From assembly GCA_036571765.1 (NCBI GenBank), contig BROE01000011.1:9499137-9563136 (forward strand): a DNA stretch of 64,000 nt, given 5' to 3'. Under the pieces are notes generated by a model that was not told the DNA's origin, did not search any database, and worked only from the letters and a program-made list of their open reading frames with translations. Origin of the DNA: Plecoglossus altivelis (taxonomy: Eukaryota; Chordata; Actinopteri; Osmeriformes; Plecoglossidae). Both the position numbers and the translations under genes were made by a program. This document shows, piece after piece, positions 26,200 through 37,713 of the stretch. Within the stretch, counting starts at the first letter, position 1, and every line of letters starts with the position of its first letter.

Positions 26200-26531
26200 C
26201 TATCGACTTTTGACAGCTCGCGACTGAGTTCTTTGGGAGGGCTGCTATTCATCAGTATTCTGAGCAGAGAAAACGACAGACCGTGGTTTTTGTGAATGTC
26301 AAGCCGAAGTTAGCATGCAATAGAACTACAGCTACTCGTAAGGTTAGCTAACTTGTTTGGAAGCAACATCTGGCAGCGGGCTAGCACTAGCATGGTGGTG
26401 GGGTGATGGTGTTTGTACACCACGACCCTCATCGGTTGAGCTTTCTAGTTTTTGCACGCTTACAGCTCCATCTTATTTGGAGTGGGAAACCAGTTTGACA
26501 TCTAAAACACCACGGACACAAAGTATCAAAG
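26200..26531 (+). other. ccdc126: Candidate non-coding first exon of ccdc126
   Basis: A good donor (AAAG, then GTACGT, GT at 26532-26533) ends a stretch that would join the acceptor CTTCCAG at 28005, giving a 5'UTR before the ATG at 28346. The left limit is not defined by sequence. Confidence 0.45.
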
Positions 26532-28005
26532 GTACGTTGTAAGGAGGGATCTCCCGTTATTCCTGATATGTGCAACTTTTTCAGACGAAAGACGCGTTTG
26601 CAACGTTTGTATCACGCGAGATATTTAACGACCGTTAGCAGCTGTCTTGAAAACTTGTTAGCTAGCTAGACCGCTAGCTACGCTAGCTCCCGACTGCTGA
26701 GCTAGATACAAGAAGCTACAGCAGTAGAACTATACTGTAAGATAGGGACGTTAGCTAGTTGTGGTGTTCCAGTAGTATAGTTGTTATCACTATCGTTCAA
26801 CCAGATATCGTTTATATAGTGAGGTTGGTTGGTTGGCCTGTACATAATCTCAAACGTCTTGTTATGTCATTCCTGTGTTGTAAATGCAGGGTCAGAATTT
26901 CAACGCAATCTGTCCATCAGTGTTTTAGCCAAAGCAGTACAGACGAGATTACTGAGTCGGATGAATGTTTGACAAGGTTTTGTTTTAAATTAATGACTAA
27001 CAGTGCTTGGTGTAGATATGTACTGAAATTTGAGTCATGCTCGTTCCGCGTATGTTGAGCTGATGGAGGTTTGTGCGGAGTTTAAGTATGCGAGTCATCT
27101 CATTTCATGCTGGCGATTATGTACATTTCCCCTAAGTTTAACATGTTTGGCACTCCAAAAGTCTTTTAGATATGAATATGCTTCCTGCACTACCAGTGCA
27201 ATTTGTATGCAAGGTATGCAGCATGCAAGGGACCACTATCTTAGAGTCACTGGTAATTCAACTTTGTGCGTGTCTTAGTTGTTTCTCCGTCGGAAAGTTA
27301 TTCTGATGTATCAACCTCTTGAAAAGCAACTCTAATTTTACATTGGTACTGTAGTTCTCAGACCTGACCCAAAATGCCCCCTCAAAAAAGTATTAAAACG
27401 AAAACTGGCCAACTGTTTGAAACACAGGAGATTATGTTGCAACTGTCTCAAGCGTTCAGGAAGCAACATTTGACAATCGGGGTTTACTCTCTTCCACCAC
27501 TCTTTCCATCTAGTTGTTTGCCTTGCTTATAGGTCAGTAGCAGCAAAGTAGTGAGGCCATAGTGTGTGTGCATAAGAGGTGGGGATGCGCCTGTGGATTT
27601 TGTTACTGTTGTTTTCATAATTGATTTCCCTCAGTCATTGCCCCTTATCTGACCTCCATAAGATGTGACGACACCCATTGGACTGCAGAGAAAGAACCCA
27701 ATGATAGACTGAAGAATGTAATCATATAATCTAATAAATCATATAATAATCGTAGGCATTGTACGTGGAAAAAAAACTTGTCTAGATAACAGTTGTATCA
27801 TGTTATACGATTCAGTCCCAGGCTCATGCTAGTACATGAACAAACTATGACGTATGTTGTCTTTGGCTGTTGGAATAGGTAGTTGACTGTGTCTACTTTA
27901 AGCCCTTCAAGACCTATTTGTTTCCTGAAGCCATATTTGAAGATTTGTGGACTGAAGCTAATCTTTTCATGGTGTTCCGTGTTTGTGTTCGTCTCCCTCT
28001 TCCAG
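26532..28005 (+). other. ccdc126 5' intron
   Basis: About 1.5 kb between the proposed first exon and the acceptor before 28006. It is AT-rich; I see no exon or clear repeat in it. Confidence 0.45.
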
Positions 28006-28345
28006 GTCTTATCTAACATCCTCAATGAAGGATGTTGGTTGAACATAGGATGTGTTCCTGTGGTTTCATGCCAGGCTTCCTGCTCCTTCAGCCTCTTGTC
28101 CTCCAGCTATTACCCGTTACCCTTTAACTCTGCGTGCCGTAAAGACGTTCCCCGTTCACAAGGCTCCTCAGAACAAGGTCCAAAGCCACCTTCTGGCCGA
28201 TCCAACAACTCCCAGCTTTCCGCCTCAGACCGGCTCCTCTTCTTCACATACAACCCCAGCAAGCTTGCTCAGCTCCTGCCTAAAGCTTGAGTCTCTCTAC
28301 CTTCTTTCATTACACTCCCAGACCTCCAGCCCCAGCCCCTGTATC

Positions 28346-28934
28346 ATGCTGGGTGCTCTGCTACGGAGGAACATGTCCCAGAAGCTGAGCATGCTATTGC
28401 TGCTGTTTGGGCTGGCATGGGGACTAATGCTACTGCGCTACACAGTGCAGCAACCACAGCACCAGAGCAGCGCCGAGCTTAGGCAGCAGATTCTTGAGCT
28501 AAGCCGACGCTACGTCAAAGTGCTCACCGAAGAGAACCAGAATGCAGCTGGTGGCCCACAGGGCACCTCCATGGCAGGATATGGTGAGGGCTCAGTTCAG
28601 TTACTTTACTATATTGAACGTAAATGTTTGTTCAGTCTTGGTAACTTCTCTCCCTACTTATCTCCTTCTGTTTCTTTGCTCACCTTCAGCTGATCTGAAG
28701 AGGACCATAGCTGTGTTGCTGGATGATATTCTGACCCGGCTGGTCAAATTGGAGGGGAAGGTCGATCTGGTAGCGAACTCCTCCGCCACAAACACATCCC
28801 ATCCTGCAGGGGGTGCTCTATCCTCTGCTCCTGCTGCCTTACATAAAGCCACCAAGCAAGAGACGCCTGACAGTCACCTGGAAACACCGCAACTGCCTGC
28901 ACATACACCTAATAGAGCCCACCAAGGGGTGTAG
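28346..28934 (+). CDS. ccdc126: CCDC126, Golgi/secretory signal-anchored coiled-coil protein
   Basis: Small secretory-pathway protein of unknown activity; its DUF4525-type region is shared with the N-terminal part of the N-acetylglucosaminyltransferase MGAT5. Coding exons 28346-28583 and 28690-28934 join in phase (G/CT gives Ala80), giving 160 aa against 140 in human. Residues 10-34 contain NMSQKLS and a hydrophobic anchor (MLLLLFGLAWGLMLL), residues 41-62 a short amphipathic helix (LRQQILELSRRYVKVL), and 76-101 the conserved MAGYADLKRTIAVLLDDIL segment. Two N-glycosylation sequons follow at Asn109 and Asn114. The Pro/Thr-rich tail is longer than in human. The frame stays open upstream to about 28052, but without an ATG in that frame, so 28346 is chosen. 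Confidence 0.93.
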
Positions 28935-29078
28935 TGCAACAGACTAGCTCCTCCCTAGTAAAGTAGTTTAGGTCTATTTTTTTATGAGGACATTTCTGCA
29001 CATTTTTATATTTTCCATCATTGACTCTTTTAGGCTTCAGTTCTAGCTGAGTGCTGTGGAATCTATAACATTTTGACC

Positions 29079-29088
29079 AATAAATAAA
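29079..29088 (+). terminator. ccdc126: Poly(A) signals of ccdc126
   Basis: Overlapping AATAAATAAA about 145 bases after the ccdc126 stop codon, giving a short 3'UTR. Confidence 0.7.
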
Positions 29089-29109
29089 ATGGACAAACTG
29101 TAACTCCGT

Positions 29110-30200
29110 CCAATAAGATTTACCTCTGAAAAGACGGCCAGCAACACGAGTGCACCTATGAATTTGCAATACTGCTTTGCCATATCAAAATTCTGAACTG
29201 ATTCCTGCAGTCATGGTAGATTGGAAATTGTGTAATGTAGCCTCAGTTTGCTGCAGCTCTGGTGCTTAAATAGGGAAGTTGCTTTTTAGATAACAAATGT
29301 AAAGAGAGCAATTAAGCTGTAGACTCTAGATAGAGATAATCCAAAGAATGATATTTGCACTCTCTTTGAAAGCTTGATGAATCTTATTTTTACTTTGAAA
29401 GATCATTTTTATAAAGACTGAATAATGTGTGTCTGTTGGGGGGGGGGATTGCTGTAAGTCCTTGCTATGGCTCAATTCTAGATTGATCTCTCTTGACCTT
29501 ACGTTAAGTAACTGTTGATCATCCTTGCAGATTCCGAGTTTGAAAATGTCTCAAATTGAACCATATTGGTCACTTTCTGTCATGGTTTAGGTCACAGGTT
29601 CATTAGTAGAGTCCTATTATCCATTGCCAAAATTAACATTATTATCACTTGAGTGTGGTAGAGCCTACTATTCACCCAGTACATCAGGAAACGTTGGTTG
29701 GTAGAAAGTTATTTTATATTTTAGACACGCTTTAAATGATGCAATGTCAGGTAAGTGTATATAAAGTTATACTGAAAGTCTGATATGTATAGTCGTGGAT
29801 ATGCATTGGAGTGGAACTTAGAAAGGCAATTGAAATGTAGCTATTGATCTCCCTGTGTGATAAGTGTTGTTTTGTCTCATGGTCATCCGACCCCACCCCA
29901 CCAACAAAAAAAAAGTATACAATAATTCTTATCACGTTCTGTGTCTCCATTGGGCCCTAAAAATCTAATACACTGGTCTACACTTGTATTATGCCTTGTC
30001 TAATGCTTTATTAACTCTTCAATAATTGATTCGATGCGACTTTATCAATATTGTTGTTATTTACCCGTACCTGCGGCATGTTTTGGCTTGACACAGAGGG
30101 TGGAATAATTGATCCGCTCGCAAGCTTTCGCAGATGACGTCTACAGAAATTCTGCAGCAACAACCTCTCCTTTGCCTCATCCGCCATTTTCCCAGAACTA
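29110..30200. other. Spacer between ccdc126 and tra2a
   Basis: About 1.1 kb with no recognisable gene. It contains a short G run near 29439. The right end must hold the tra2a promoter, but no TATA box was recognised. Confidence 0.6.
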
Positions 30201-30319
30201 CCGCACTTGTCTTGGTCAACACCAAAGAAGGCAGAGAAACAGCTGCTGCCTGCCAGCAAATATCGTTACTTCAAAGAGCCCTTGCTATCTTGATAGCCCT
30301 ACCAAAATCGTAATACAAA

Positions 30320-33300
30320 ATGAGTGACATTGAGGATGGAAACTTTGACGGACGAGTAAGTATTGATGGCGTAAGCTAATTTAGCTATCTAGCTAAATCG
30401 TCTTTCCATTTCTGTCTTCCCGAGTCCTTGCTAACAAGAAAAGTTAGCTTGTAGAGTTAGCTGAAATAGCTAGCCTATGTGTTGGTAGGTTACGGTAGCC
30501 TAGCCAGCTAGCACTAACACGTTCTCGCTAGCACTTCATCGTAATTAGCTCTAGCTGTCTGAGTTTGGCCTGCCAGTGTCTGTAAAGTGTCTATATAACA
30601 TATCAACGTATGTTTTAGATGAGTACACGGGTTGCTAGGCTTGCTATTCGTTGATATTAATCAGCGGGCGGCACGGAAACCGTTTAGTCTAAGAAGGCTA
30701 TAGTAGCACTGAACATAGCTAGCCTAGTGTGACTTTAGCTACTAATGTAAATAACGATAGCTGGTAGATCCCAAGTGTTTGCCTATAAAAGTTAACTAAT
30801 GTACTAAATTTGTATTAGAATCTAATCAAAAGTATAAATGGCGAAACCCAATACTTTCGAGGGCTATTTTAAACGTTATTTATACCAGCCAATTGGCTAG
30901 TACGCGAAAATAGTGTCGCTCATACGTTCTAGGTAAACAAAAAATTGATAGCTCACTTTTAATGAGCTTGAATGCCATAAAGCACAAGCTACTCGTCATT
31001 CGTTATCTTGTTATCTAAATGTGTATTGAAACTTGGATCCAAATGGGTTTTCGAATTAGCCATCTGGTAATGTTAGTCGCCTATTGTATATTTAGGCTTA
31101 GGACTACACAATAACTACCAAATATGACTTGGACACATTACATTGAATGAACTATTGTATTAGTTTGGATCTCCCTATATTAGACAGCAAGACCATTCTG
31201 ATCAATAGTAGACATAGAAATGGTGAGCTGATAGCTCAAAAGGTCCCATATCTTCCAGTTGCAACATGGGTAATGTGAGGCAATATAGTCCAGACGTTAG
31301 GTTTCAGTTTCTTTTAAACTGCTCTTCCTTTCTTGCTTCCAAAGCTCTGTCATGCTCTGAAACGATGTAAAACATAGTGCAGCTGTACCACTCTATATAC
31401 AAAGCCACGGTAGATCAATGTTTCTCATTTGAGTAATTGTAACTTTAATTCCGTAAGTAACCCCTTTGTCAGTCAACCATTGTAATTGTTCACGTGTAGA
31501 AATAGTTAATTTCACATTACCTTTTTTTTTTAAACCCATGATCTTAATTATTTTGAATGTTCTTTTTTCATTAAGGTTATTGATCGTGAAGGATTTGAAG
31601 AGTTTTATCCAAGAATGTGGAAGAAACTATCCAAGATTAAAGAAGGCTAATGAAAACATTTACAGAGCAGAACATAGAAGTGGGAAGGGAGAAAAAGAAC
31701 GGAAGATTAGCACTTGCATTGTTATGGCTAAAAATCAGAACTGGTTTCAATTTGGGGAAGAGAGAAAAAAAAACCCGGGATCAGAAAATGAAAAACTGAA
31801 AAAAGAAGAACGAAGAACAGTAGAATTCCTGAGAGAAGGCAGTAGCGTTAACAGAATCTGGAAGAATGAATGTATCCATAGGTTAAGTAAATGTACGGTA
31901 TATGTTCCAAACGTATCTTTATACTGCTATGCTCCCTTTCTGTTTATATGCATGTTAACTGCAGACTTTTCCCTTGGTGGCTCAGGGTATGTTGAATAAC
32001 ACGAGGATCTGAATGTTGAGAATGCCACCGTAGGCCATACAGTAATATTTAGTTCTCTATGTTTGCGTAATTTGAGCTCTTAACTCTTTCCTCCACAGTT
32101 TGAGCTGTTTTGATGAGGTTTTGTATGAGGATTTGTTGATTTAAGTTGTGTGTGTGTTACCTGCAATATGTATGTATGTATGTATGTGGGTGGGTGGGTG
32201 TGTGCGTGTGATGAACTGTGTGGTAAGAACCTCACTAACAAACTTCTGTACTGCTAGGACTCTCGCTCCCCATCCAAATCGGACCGTGGCAGTCCAGCTG
32301 GAGTCAAGTCTGGAAGCCCCTCCCACTCACCCAGCCCCTCCCACTCTCCCAGTCCATCCCCAGCCTCCAAACACTCAGAGTCTCCATCTCGTTCGCGCTC
32401 AAAGTCCAGGTTCGCTGAACGCACAAGTTACCAGATCCAACCATACCCACACGCTTGTTTACCGACATGCCCCTTTTTCTGCACGCGTTCATGGGCCACA
32501 TGTCCACCTGTTCTCAGGTCTCACTCACGGAGGCACTCGAACCGCCGGTACAGCCGTTCCCGCTCTCGCTCCCCGTCTCACGAGAAGAAGTCGCGCTCGC
32601 GCTCCTTCAGCCCGGACTACCGCCGGAAAAAGAGCGAGAGCACCTCGCCAATGTCCAGCCGCCGTCGCAACACCGGCAGCAGAGTAAGTCTGGGTTTACG
32701 GGTCCCCGTAGATGCTAATATAAATCATATGATGAGATTGCATAAGAAACTTGATCTTGCACCACCTGTTTGTCTTTGAATTCATCAATGAAAAATCTGT
32801 CAATCATAGTCTGAAGGGCATTTAAAATTGTATATACAGAGTTGGCATATTCTCCAAATACTGCCTGTGACAGTGTTGAAAGCGCCCCGTTTATGCAGCA
32901 AACTCTGTACATTTGGATCAAAGTAAATCATCGTAGAATTCAATGACCTAGTTAGTTTTATCTAAACAATAGGAACATGCACATCTCTCAAATGTTAAGA
33001 CTAGGTATTTCCGTACTTTTGACTGGCACTGTATCATGCACAGATCATTGCATGCAAGTAAATATAGTTAGAATTGAGAATGAGTATTACCCTTGGTAGC
33101 TTGAATAGTTTTCACCACGTGCCTCCTTGTGTTCTTCATACCAGCTTCCCTCACATGTAGGGAAACCCCTTGCTGGTGGTGTGAGGGGTGATGATGACGT
33201 TTTTATTAACCCCTTTTATGAACCCTCCTCCCCCCTCTTGTCATTACATCAACAGAGCCATGACTTCAAAAAAGAAACATTCAGTCATGATGCAAGTGAT

Positions 33301-34923
33301 GGGGGTGAAGCCAGGGTATGTGGACCTCCTTACCTTCTACAATCAAGACAGGATGTAGGTGTAATCCAGGCCTAACTAGGCCAGGGTACTCAGCCTAGTT
33401 GAAGGCGAGGCCTTTAAGCGTATTGAGTGGAAGGGTTAAGAGGTCCTTGCAAAGTCTCAACTGTATGTGCAAACATTGTAGTCGAAATATTTTCTGTGAC
33501 GTAAATCTGCGCAAGAAGGGGTTATTAGAAACTGTCATACAGTTACCCATAGCAAACTATTAGAAGGATTGTATTATGAAATGATTTCACAACCAATGAG
33601 TGGGACAGTTTGTTGTTGTAAGTTGTGGCCAGTGTGTTAATAATGACTCAGAGCATCTGGAACCTTGTGGATGGTCTGCAAACAACTCTGTTTCTAGCGC
33701 TTCCACCGCGCTGTCGCTAACGGTGCCCATGACTTCCCCAGGCTAACCCTGACCCCAACACATGCCTGGGGGTGTTTGGTCTGAGCTTGTACACCACGGA
33801 GCGGGACCTCCGGGAGGTGTTCTCCCGCTACGGGCCGCTGGCCGGGGTCAACGTGGTGTACGACCAGCGCACGGGTCGCTCCCGAGGCTTCGCTTTCGTC
33901 TACTTTGAGAGGATTGATGATTCCAAGGAGGTAATCAAGGATTTCATAGGCCCGTGTTTGACATTGCACATGGCAATTACATCGTTGTCTTGACTAGAGT
34001 GGACAAATGAAAGTGAAACATTTTCTGTATTAATTTCCTGTGTTTACACTCTATTATCACTAGGGGTCAGTCTTTGCAAGCACTTTGAATCTCATGCCTC
34101 AACTTCATCCCTTTTAAATAGTTGACAAGTAGAATGGTGCCAGTTTTATACAGATAAGCTACTGATATTAAATCATTTTATTTAGTTATGACTGATTTTG
34201 GACTTTGCCCTGAAGGCGATGGAGCGTGCCAATGGAATGGAGCTGGATGGGAGGCGCATCAGAGTGGACTACTCCATTACCAAACGTGCCCATACCCCTA
34301 CGCCAGGCATTTACATGGGACGACCCACATAGTAAGTACTTCAAGATTAATGCTATAGATGTTTGCATGCTTCCAGTCAGCAAAAGGTTCAACAACCTTT
34401 TAAGTAGAAAAAAGCACTTTTGGCATGACTAATGCTCCACTTCAAATACAGTTAGATGTTGACCAAATTTTGTATACCTTGTCTTTAGTAATGGAGGCGG
34501 AGGTGGTGGCGGCGGTGGTGGTGGTAGCAGCAGTGGAGGCAGAAGGGGCGGTCGGGACTACGACCGTGGCTACGAGCGCAGCTACGACCGCGGCTACGAC
34601 CGAGGCTACGATCGCGGCTATGACCGATATGATGAGTATGATTACAAATACAGGTGAGTTGACCGTTTAGCCGGGTCGCTAATCTCGGTCTAACTCGGTC
34701 AAGTCTGTGGATGAGGAGATGTAAACGGTGACCCTTACGTCTGTTTCTCTCTTCCACCAGTCGCAGACGTTCTCCTTCACCATACTACAGCCGCTATAGG
34801 TCTCGCTCTAGGTCCAGGTCCTACAGCCCAAGTAAGTACACACTCCTCTACTGAGCTCATGGCCACTCTTATAGACATGGAACTTTACTGCAACTTCCTT
34901 GTTTTCCTGTAGGACGATACTGA
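30320..34923 (+). CDS. tra2a: Transformer-2 alpha, SR-like splicing regulator
   Basis: Nuclear sequence-specific splicing activator that binds GAA-rich exonic enhancers. Coding exons: 30320-30355, 32258-32409, 32518-32683, 33742-33930, 34216-34331, 34489-34653, 34761-34831, 34913-34923, giving 301 aa. It starts MSDIEDGNFDGR. Residues 13-118 are the first Arg/Ser domain. About 119-205 is the RRM, with RNP2 LGVFGL (127-132) and RNP1 RGFAFVYF (166-173). A Gly-rich linker (exon 34489) passes into repeated YDRGYDRGYDR, and a short second RS domain ends SYSPRRY. The architecture RS1-RRM-Gly-RS2 and TPTPGIYMGRPT are diagnostic of Tra2. Intron 1 carries a candidate poison exon (31576-31881). The donor after 32409 (GTTCGC) is weak and the following intron is only 108 nt. 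TRA2A rather than TRA2B is supported by its place between ccdc126 and igf2bp3. Confidence 0.96.
31576..31881 (+). other. tra2a: Candidate poison (ultraconserved-type) exon in tra2a intron 1
   Basis: After a pyrimidine-rich acceptor (TTCTTTTTTCATTAAG) lies a 306-nt purine-rich block with about 29 GAA triplets, the core of the Tra2 binding site. Joined to exon 1 in phase 0, it reads 24 codons and then hits TAA, so inclusion would truncate the protein and expose the mRNA to nonsense-mediated decay. The proposed donor is GTTAAG (GT at 31882-31883); a donor a few bases away is possible. TRA2 genes in mammals are known to autoregulate through such exons. The long open frame across this block (31466-31999) is not a protein gene. 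Confidence 0.7.
32684..33741 (+). other. tra2a intron before the RRM exon
   Basis: About 1.06 kb. It contains a short Tc1-like terminal remnant at 33015-33033. An unexplained 68-codon frame (32715-32921, minus) has no recognised homolog or splice context. Confidence 0.6.
33015..33033 (-). mobile_element. Possible Tc1/mariner-type terminal repeat remnant
   Basis: ACTTTTGACTGGCACTGTA is the complement of TACAGTGCCAGTCAAAAGT, which I recall as a common end of fish Tc1-like elements. No transposase and no partner end was seen nearby, so this is at most a solo scrap inside a tra2a intron. Confidence 0.4.
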
Positions 34924-35500
34924 GAAGCTCATATCAACATCAGCATTTCTTCATGGAGGCTGGATCAGAGGGGACCATCTCTCAAGGCAGGAGAGGGGGG
35001 ACACGTCAAGATCATACAAGTGTATATCAACAATACCCTGATCTCTTCTATGACTTGTGTAAAATATGACTTAAGGGAGAGTCTTTGTTTATGTGCTGTA
35101 GATGTCTTAATTTCTAAATATTTGGATGCATCCATGTGTGACTTGAACGGCCAGGCTCTGTTCTGAAACGCTCCCTTGTGTTGATCTTTGCTTTGGCTGA
35201 ACCTACTGATTGATTTTCTTTTTTTCAATCGATCTGTTATTGACTGGACAGGTGGGGCTGTGTAGGTCACCTACCTCCCTCAGCAACCCAGCATTAGTGA
35301 TTCTGTAGAGGATGCATCTGTGTGATTTTGTTTGATTTTTGGGGGGGGATTTTTTTTTTTTAACAGTTGGTCTATAGTTGATGTGAAATGGTATTTGGGT
35401 CTTTATTCAAAACCTTGAGTCTTGGAGTATAATTTGAATACTTCCAGAGAATTTTTTATGTATTTTGTTTGTTTTTGACAATAAAAAGAAAATCTCTGAT
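34924..35500 (+). other. tra2a: tra2a 3'UTR with poly(A) signal at 35480-35485
   Basis: About 0.58 kb after the TGA at 34921-34923, ending at AATAAA 35480-35485. It contains a G run next to a T run near 35341-35360. Confidence 0.75.
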
Positions 35501-37671
35501 GCATGTGTGTTTATTTGTTTTGATAAATGGGTTGCTCTGCTGATATCCATGGGGATACATTTTGACTGCGCAGTGCCTTTTCACACAAGACTGTGTTAAC
35601 CTTTATCTGCAGCTAGCGTTCCACTGTCCATCTAATCCCAGCATTCCTAGTTCCAGATAATCCACTAACAATGCATTCATCAGAATGGGTGCGATGTGAT
35701 CAAATGCAAACATTTTCTTTCTACCAACTATACTGACAGGCGTGACAGGTGAGATGCAGATGAAGAAGGTTGACCTTCTGTCTACCTGACAGACCAAAGG
35801 AAAGAAACTTACTATGCAAATACCTTCCAGTCCTTACAGTGCTAACAAGTTCAAAGTCCTGTTGTCGGAAGACAAAAGAGTGGCAAATTCACATGCAGAT
35901 GGTTCTACAGATTCCTTAGAAACCGTTAACTACAAGGGGACAAGGGTTAACATGTGGTCTATCAGCAGAGCATTCTATAGTCACATGCTCTCTGTTCATA
36001 CTCAACTAATCTTTGTGATACAAATACCATCCTGGACGAGGAGGAATGAGCTCAACATTTGGAGAGGGGAAACAGCAAGACTTCATACATTAGTCATGAC
36101 AGTTACCATGACATCTTGTTTAAGCCTTCTAACCTGGGTAACATCTTGGGTAGACGTGGCCTTCTCCAAAATGACCTCGTAGGAGCCGTTTTAAGAGCAG
36201 ATGTGCTGTGCTTATCACGAACAGTTGATTTCTGTCGGAGCTTAGGAACGAAATCCCATGATCGCACCATGAATTGTGCATGTATCCAAGCTCAGAAACC
36301 TTCACTATGCAGGTGTTCAAATATCATATACATTTCAAATACAGAAGAAAAAAAAACACTCCAGCATAACTTCAGAGGATATAGAAGCCACCGGAACACA
36401 AGCCACCAGAGCATGCCCAAGTACCTAATACAGTCTGACACGCAATGACATGAGTAACAAATATAACGATGAGTATTGGAAATGTTAGGAAAACATGGGG
36501 CTACCAGTGACGCCATGGGTTCCCTCTGAGTTTAACATGGTGCAGATCGTTCAGACATGTATGGCACAATTTACTGGAGGATGTAACTAACTTCGACTAG
36601 ATGATCAAATGTGATGCGTCTAAAGTCTGCAGTGAAGTGGTGAAATCAAGTCCAACACCTGGGCATCACTGAGAAGGAACACTAGTCTTTGGTGGCATCA
36701 ACACGCGGCAGACTGCTGGCTGCTTGAAGTAAAGACTGATCACAAATGCAAAATCTAAACATGGCTACCTTAAGGCACAAACTGTCAATGTGTCTAAAGA
36801 CTGTTCTCAGCTTCTAACGGTACAGATAATAAAAAAGGACCTAAGGTGTAAAAACAAAGATTCATAGATGACCCTTAGTCTTTTTTTGAGAGTTGGCATG
36901 ACAGATACTTTATTGTTTCAAAATCCAGGCTGAAGAAAGAAGACAAAACCCAGATGTCATTGTTCATGTAAACTTTAACACGGATTAAAACTAGGATTGG
37001 TTAAATGGACTTTGTGACTGAAATGTTTGGTAGTCTAGCGGTTACAAACAGGCTGGCATGTTTTTTAGTACCACTGGACAATGAACTGTTAACCCAAGTG
37101 GTAAACTGCTATATGAAGAGACGTATAACAGAGCAGACACTGATCCATCATGAGTCACTGTACGGTTGAACCCAACTGAAAAACTTCGGATGTGATCCTA
37201 AACAATCAACCCCAACATCCACATGACTACCACTGGGCATTGGTGTGCTTAACTGGTGCACATGCATGTTACTTCACATGAACATTTCACATGTAGAGCA
37301 ATAACTCTATTGAGAACCATGGTAAATAGCCTGTTTGATACACTAAATTGTTGTTTAAAGACTCATTTCACGATATTACCAATGTCCAATCGGTCTGCAG
37401 ATATCAGATTGACATCAGACACAATCCATTTGAAAGAATTCCAAGAAATTTAAATATATGACCAGGGCTGTAGTAGTGATTTGACATTAAATCTTAACTA
37501 CATTTCATTCAATATAAAAGTATTTTTTATGAATGAAAGACAACATTACATTAGAAAGATCCTTCTTATTCTTACAACACTGAATCTTGATTTGATAACT
37601 TACTTTGGTGGAGCTATTTATTTTCATTAAATGCAACAAAGATAATGTAAGCAACAAACACTGCTATTAGC

Positions 37672-37713
37672 GTGTGTGTGTGTGTGAGTGTGTGTGTGTG
37701 TGAGTGTGTGTGT
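37672..37713. repeat. (GT)n microsatellite
   Basis: Interrupted GT repeat with GAGT variants, intergenic between tra2a and igf2bp3. Confidence 0.9.

Noticed and set aside
28052..28693. 213-codon frame suggesting a longer ccdc126 N-terminus
   Set aside because: The upstream part has no ATG in this frame, and known CCDC126 proteins begin near the ATG at 28346.
30011..30259. 82-codon minus frame containing MADEAKERLLLQ
   Set aside because: It lies antisense to the tra2a promoter/5'UTR and no homolog is recognised; likely chance.
31466..31999. 177-codon plus frame as a separate gene
   Set aside because: Better explained as the GAA-rich poison exon; in the tra2a frame it contains a stop, and this frame has no recognisable homolog.
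32715..32921. 68-codon minus frame with protein-like composition in a tra2a intron
   Set aside because: No family recognised, no splice partners, and possibly repeat-derived; left unannotated.
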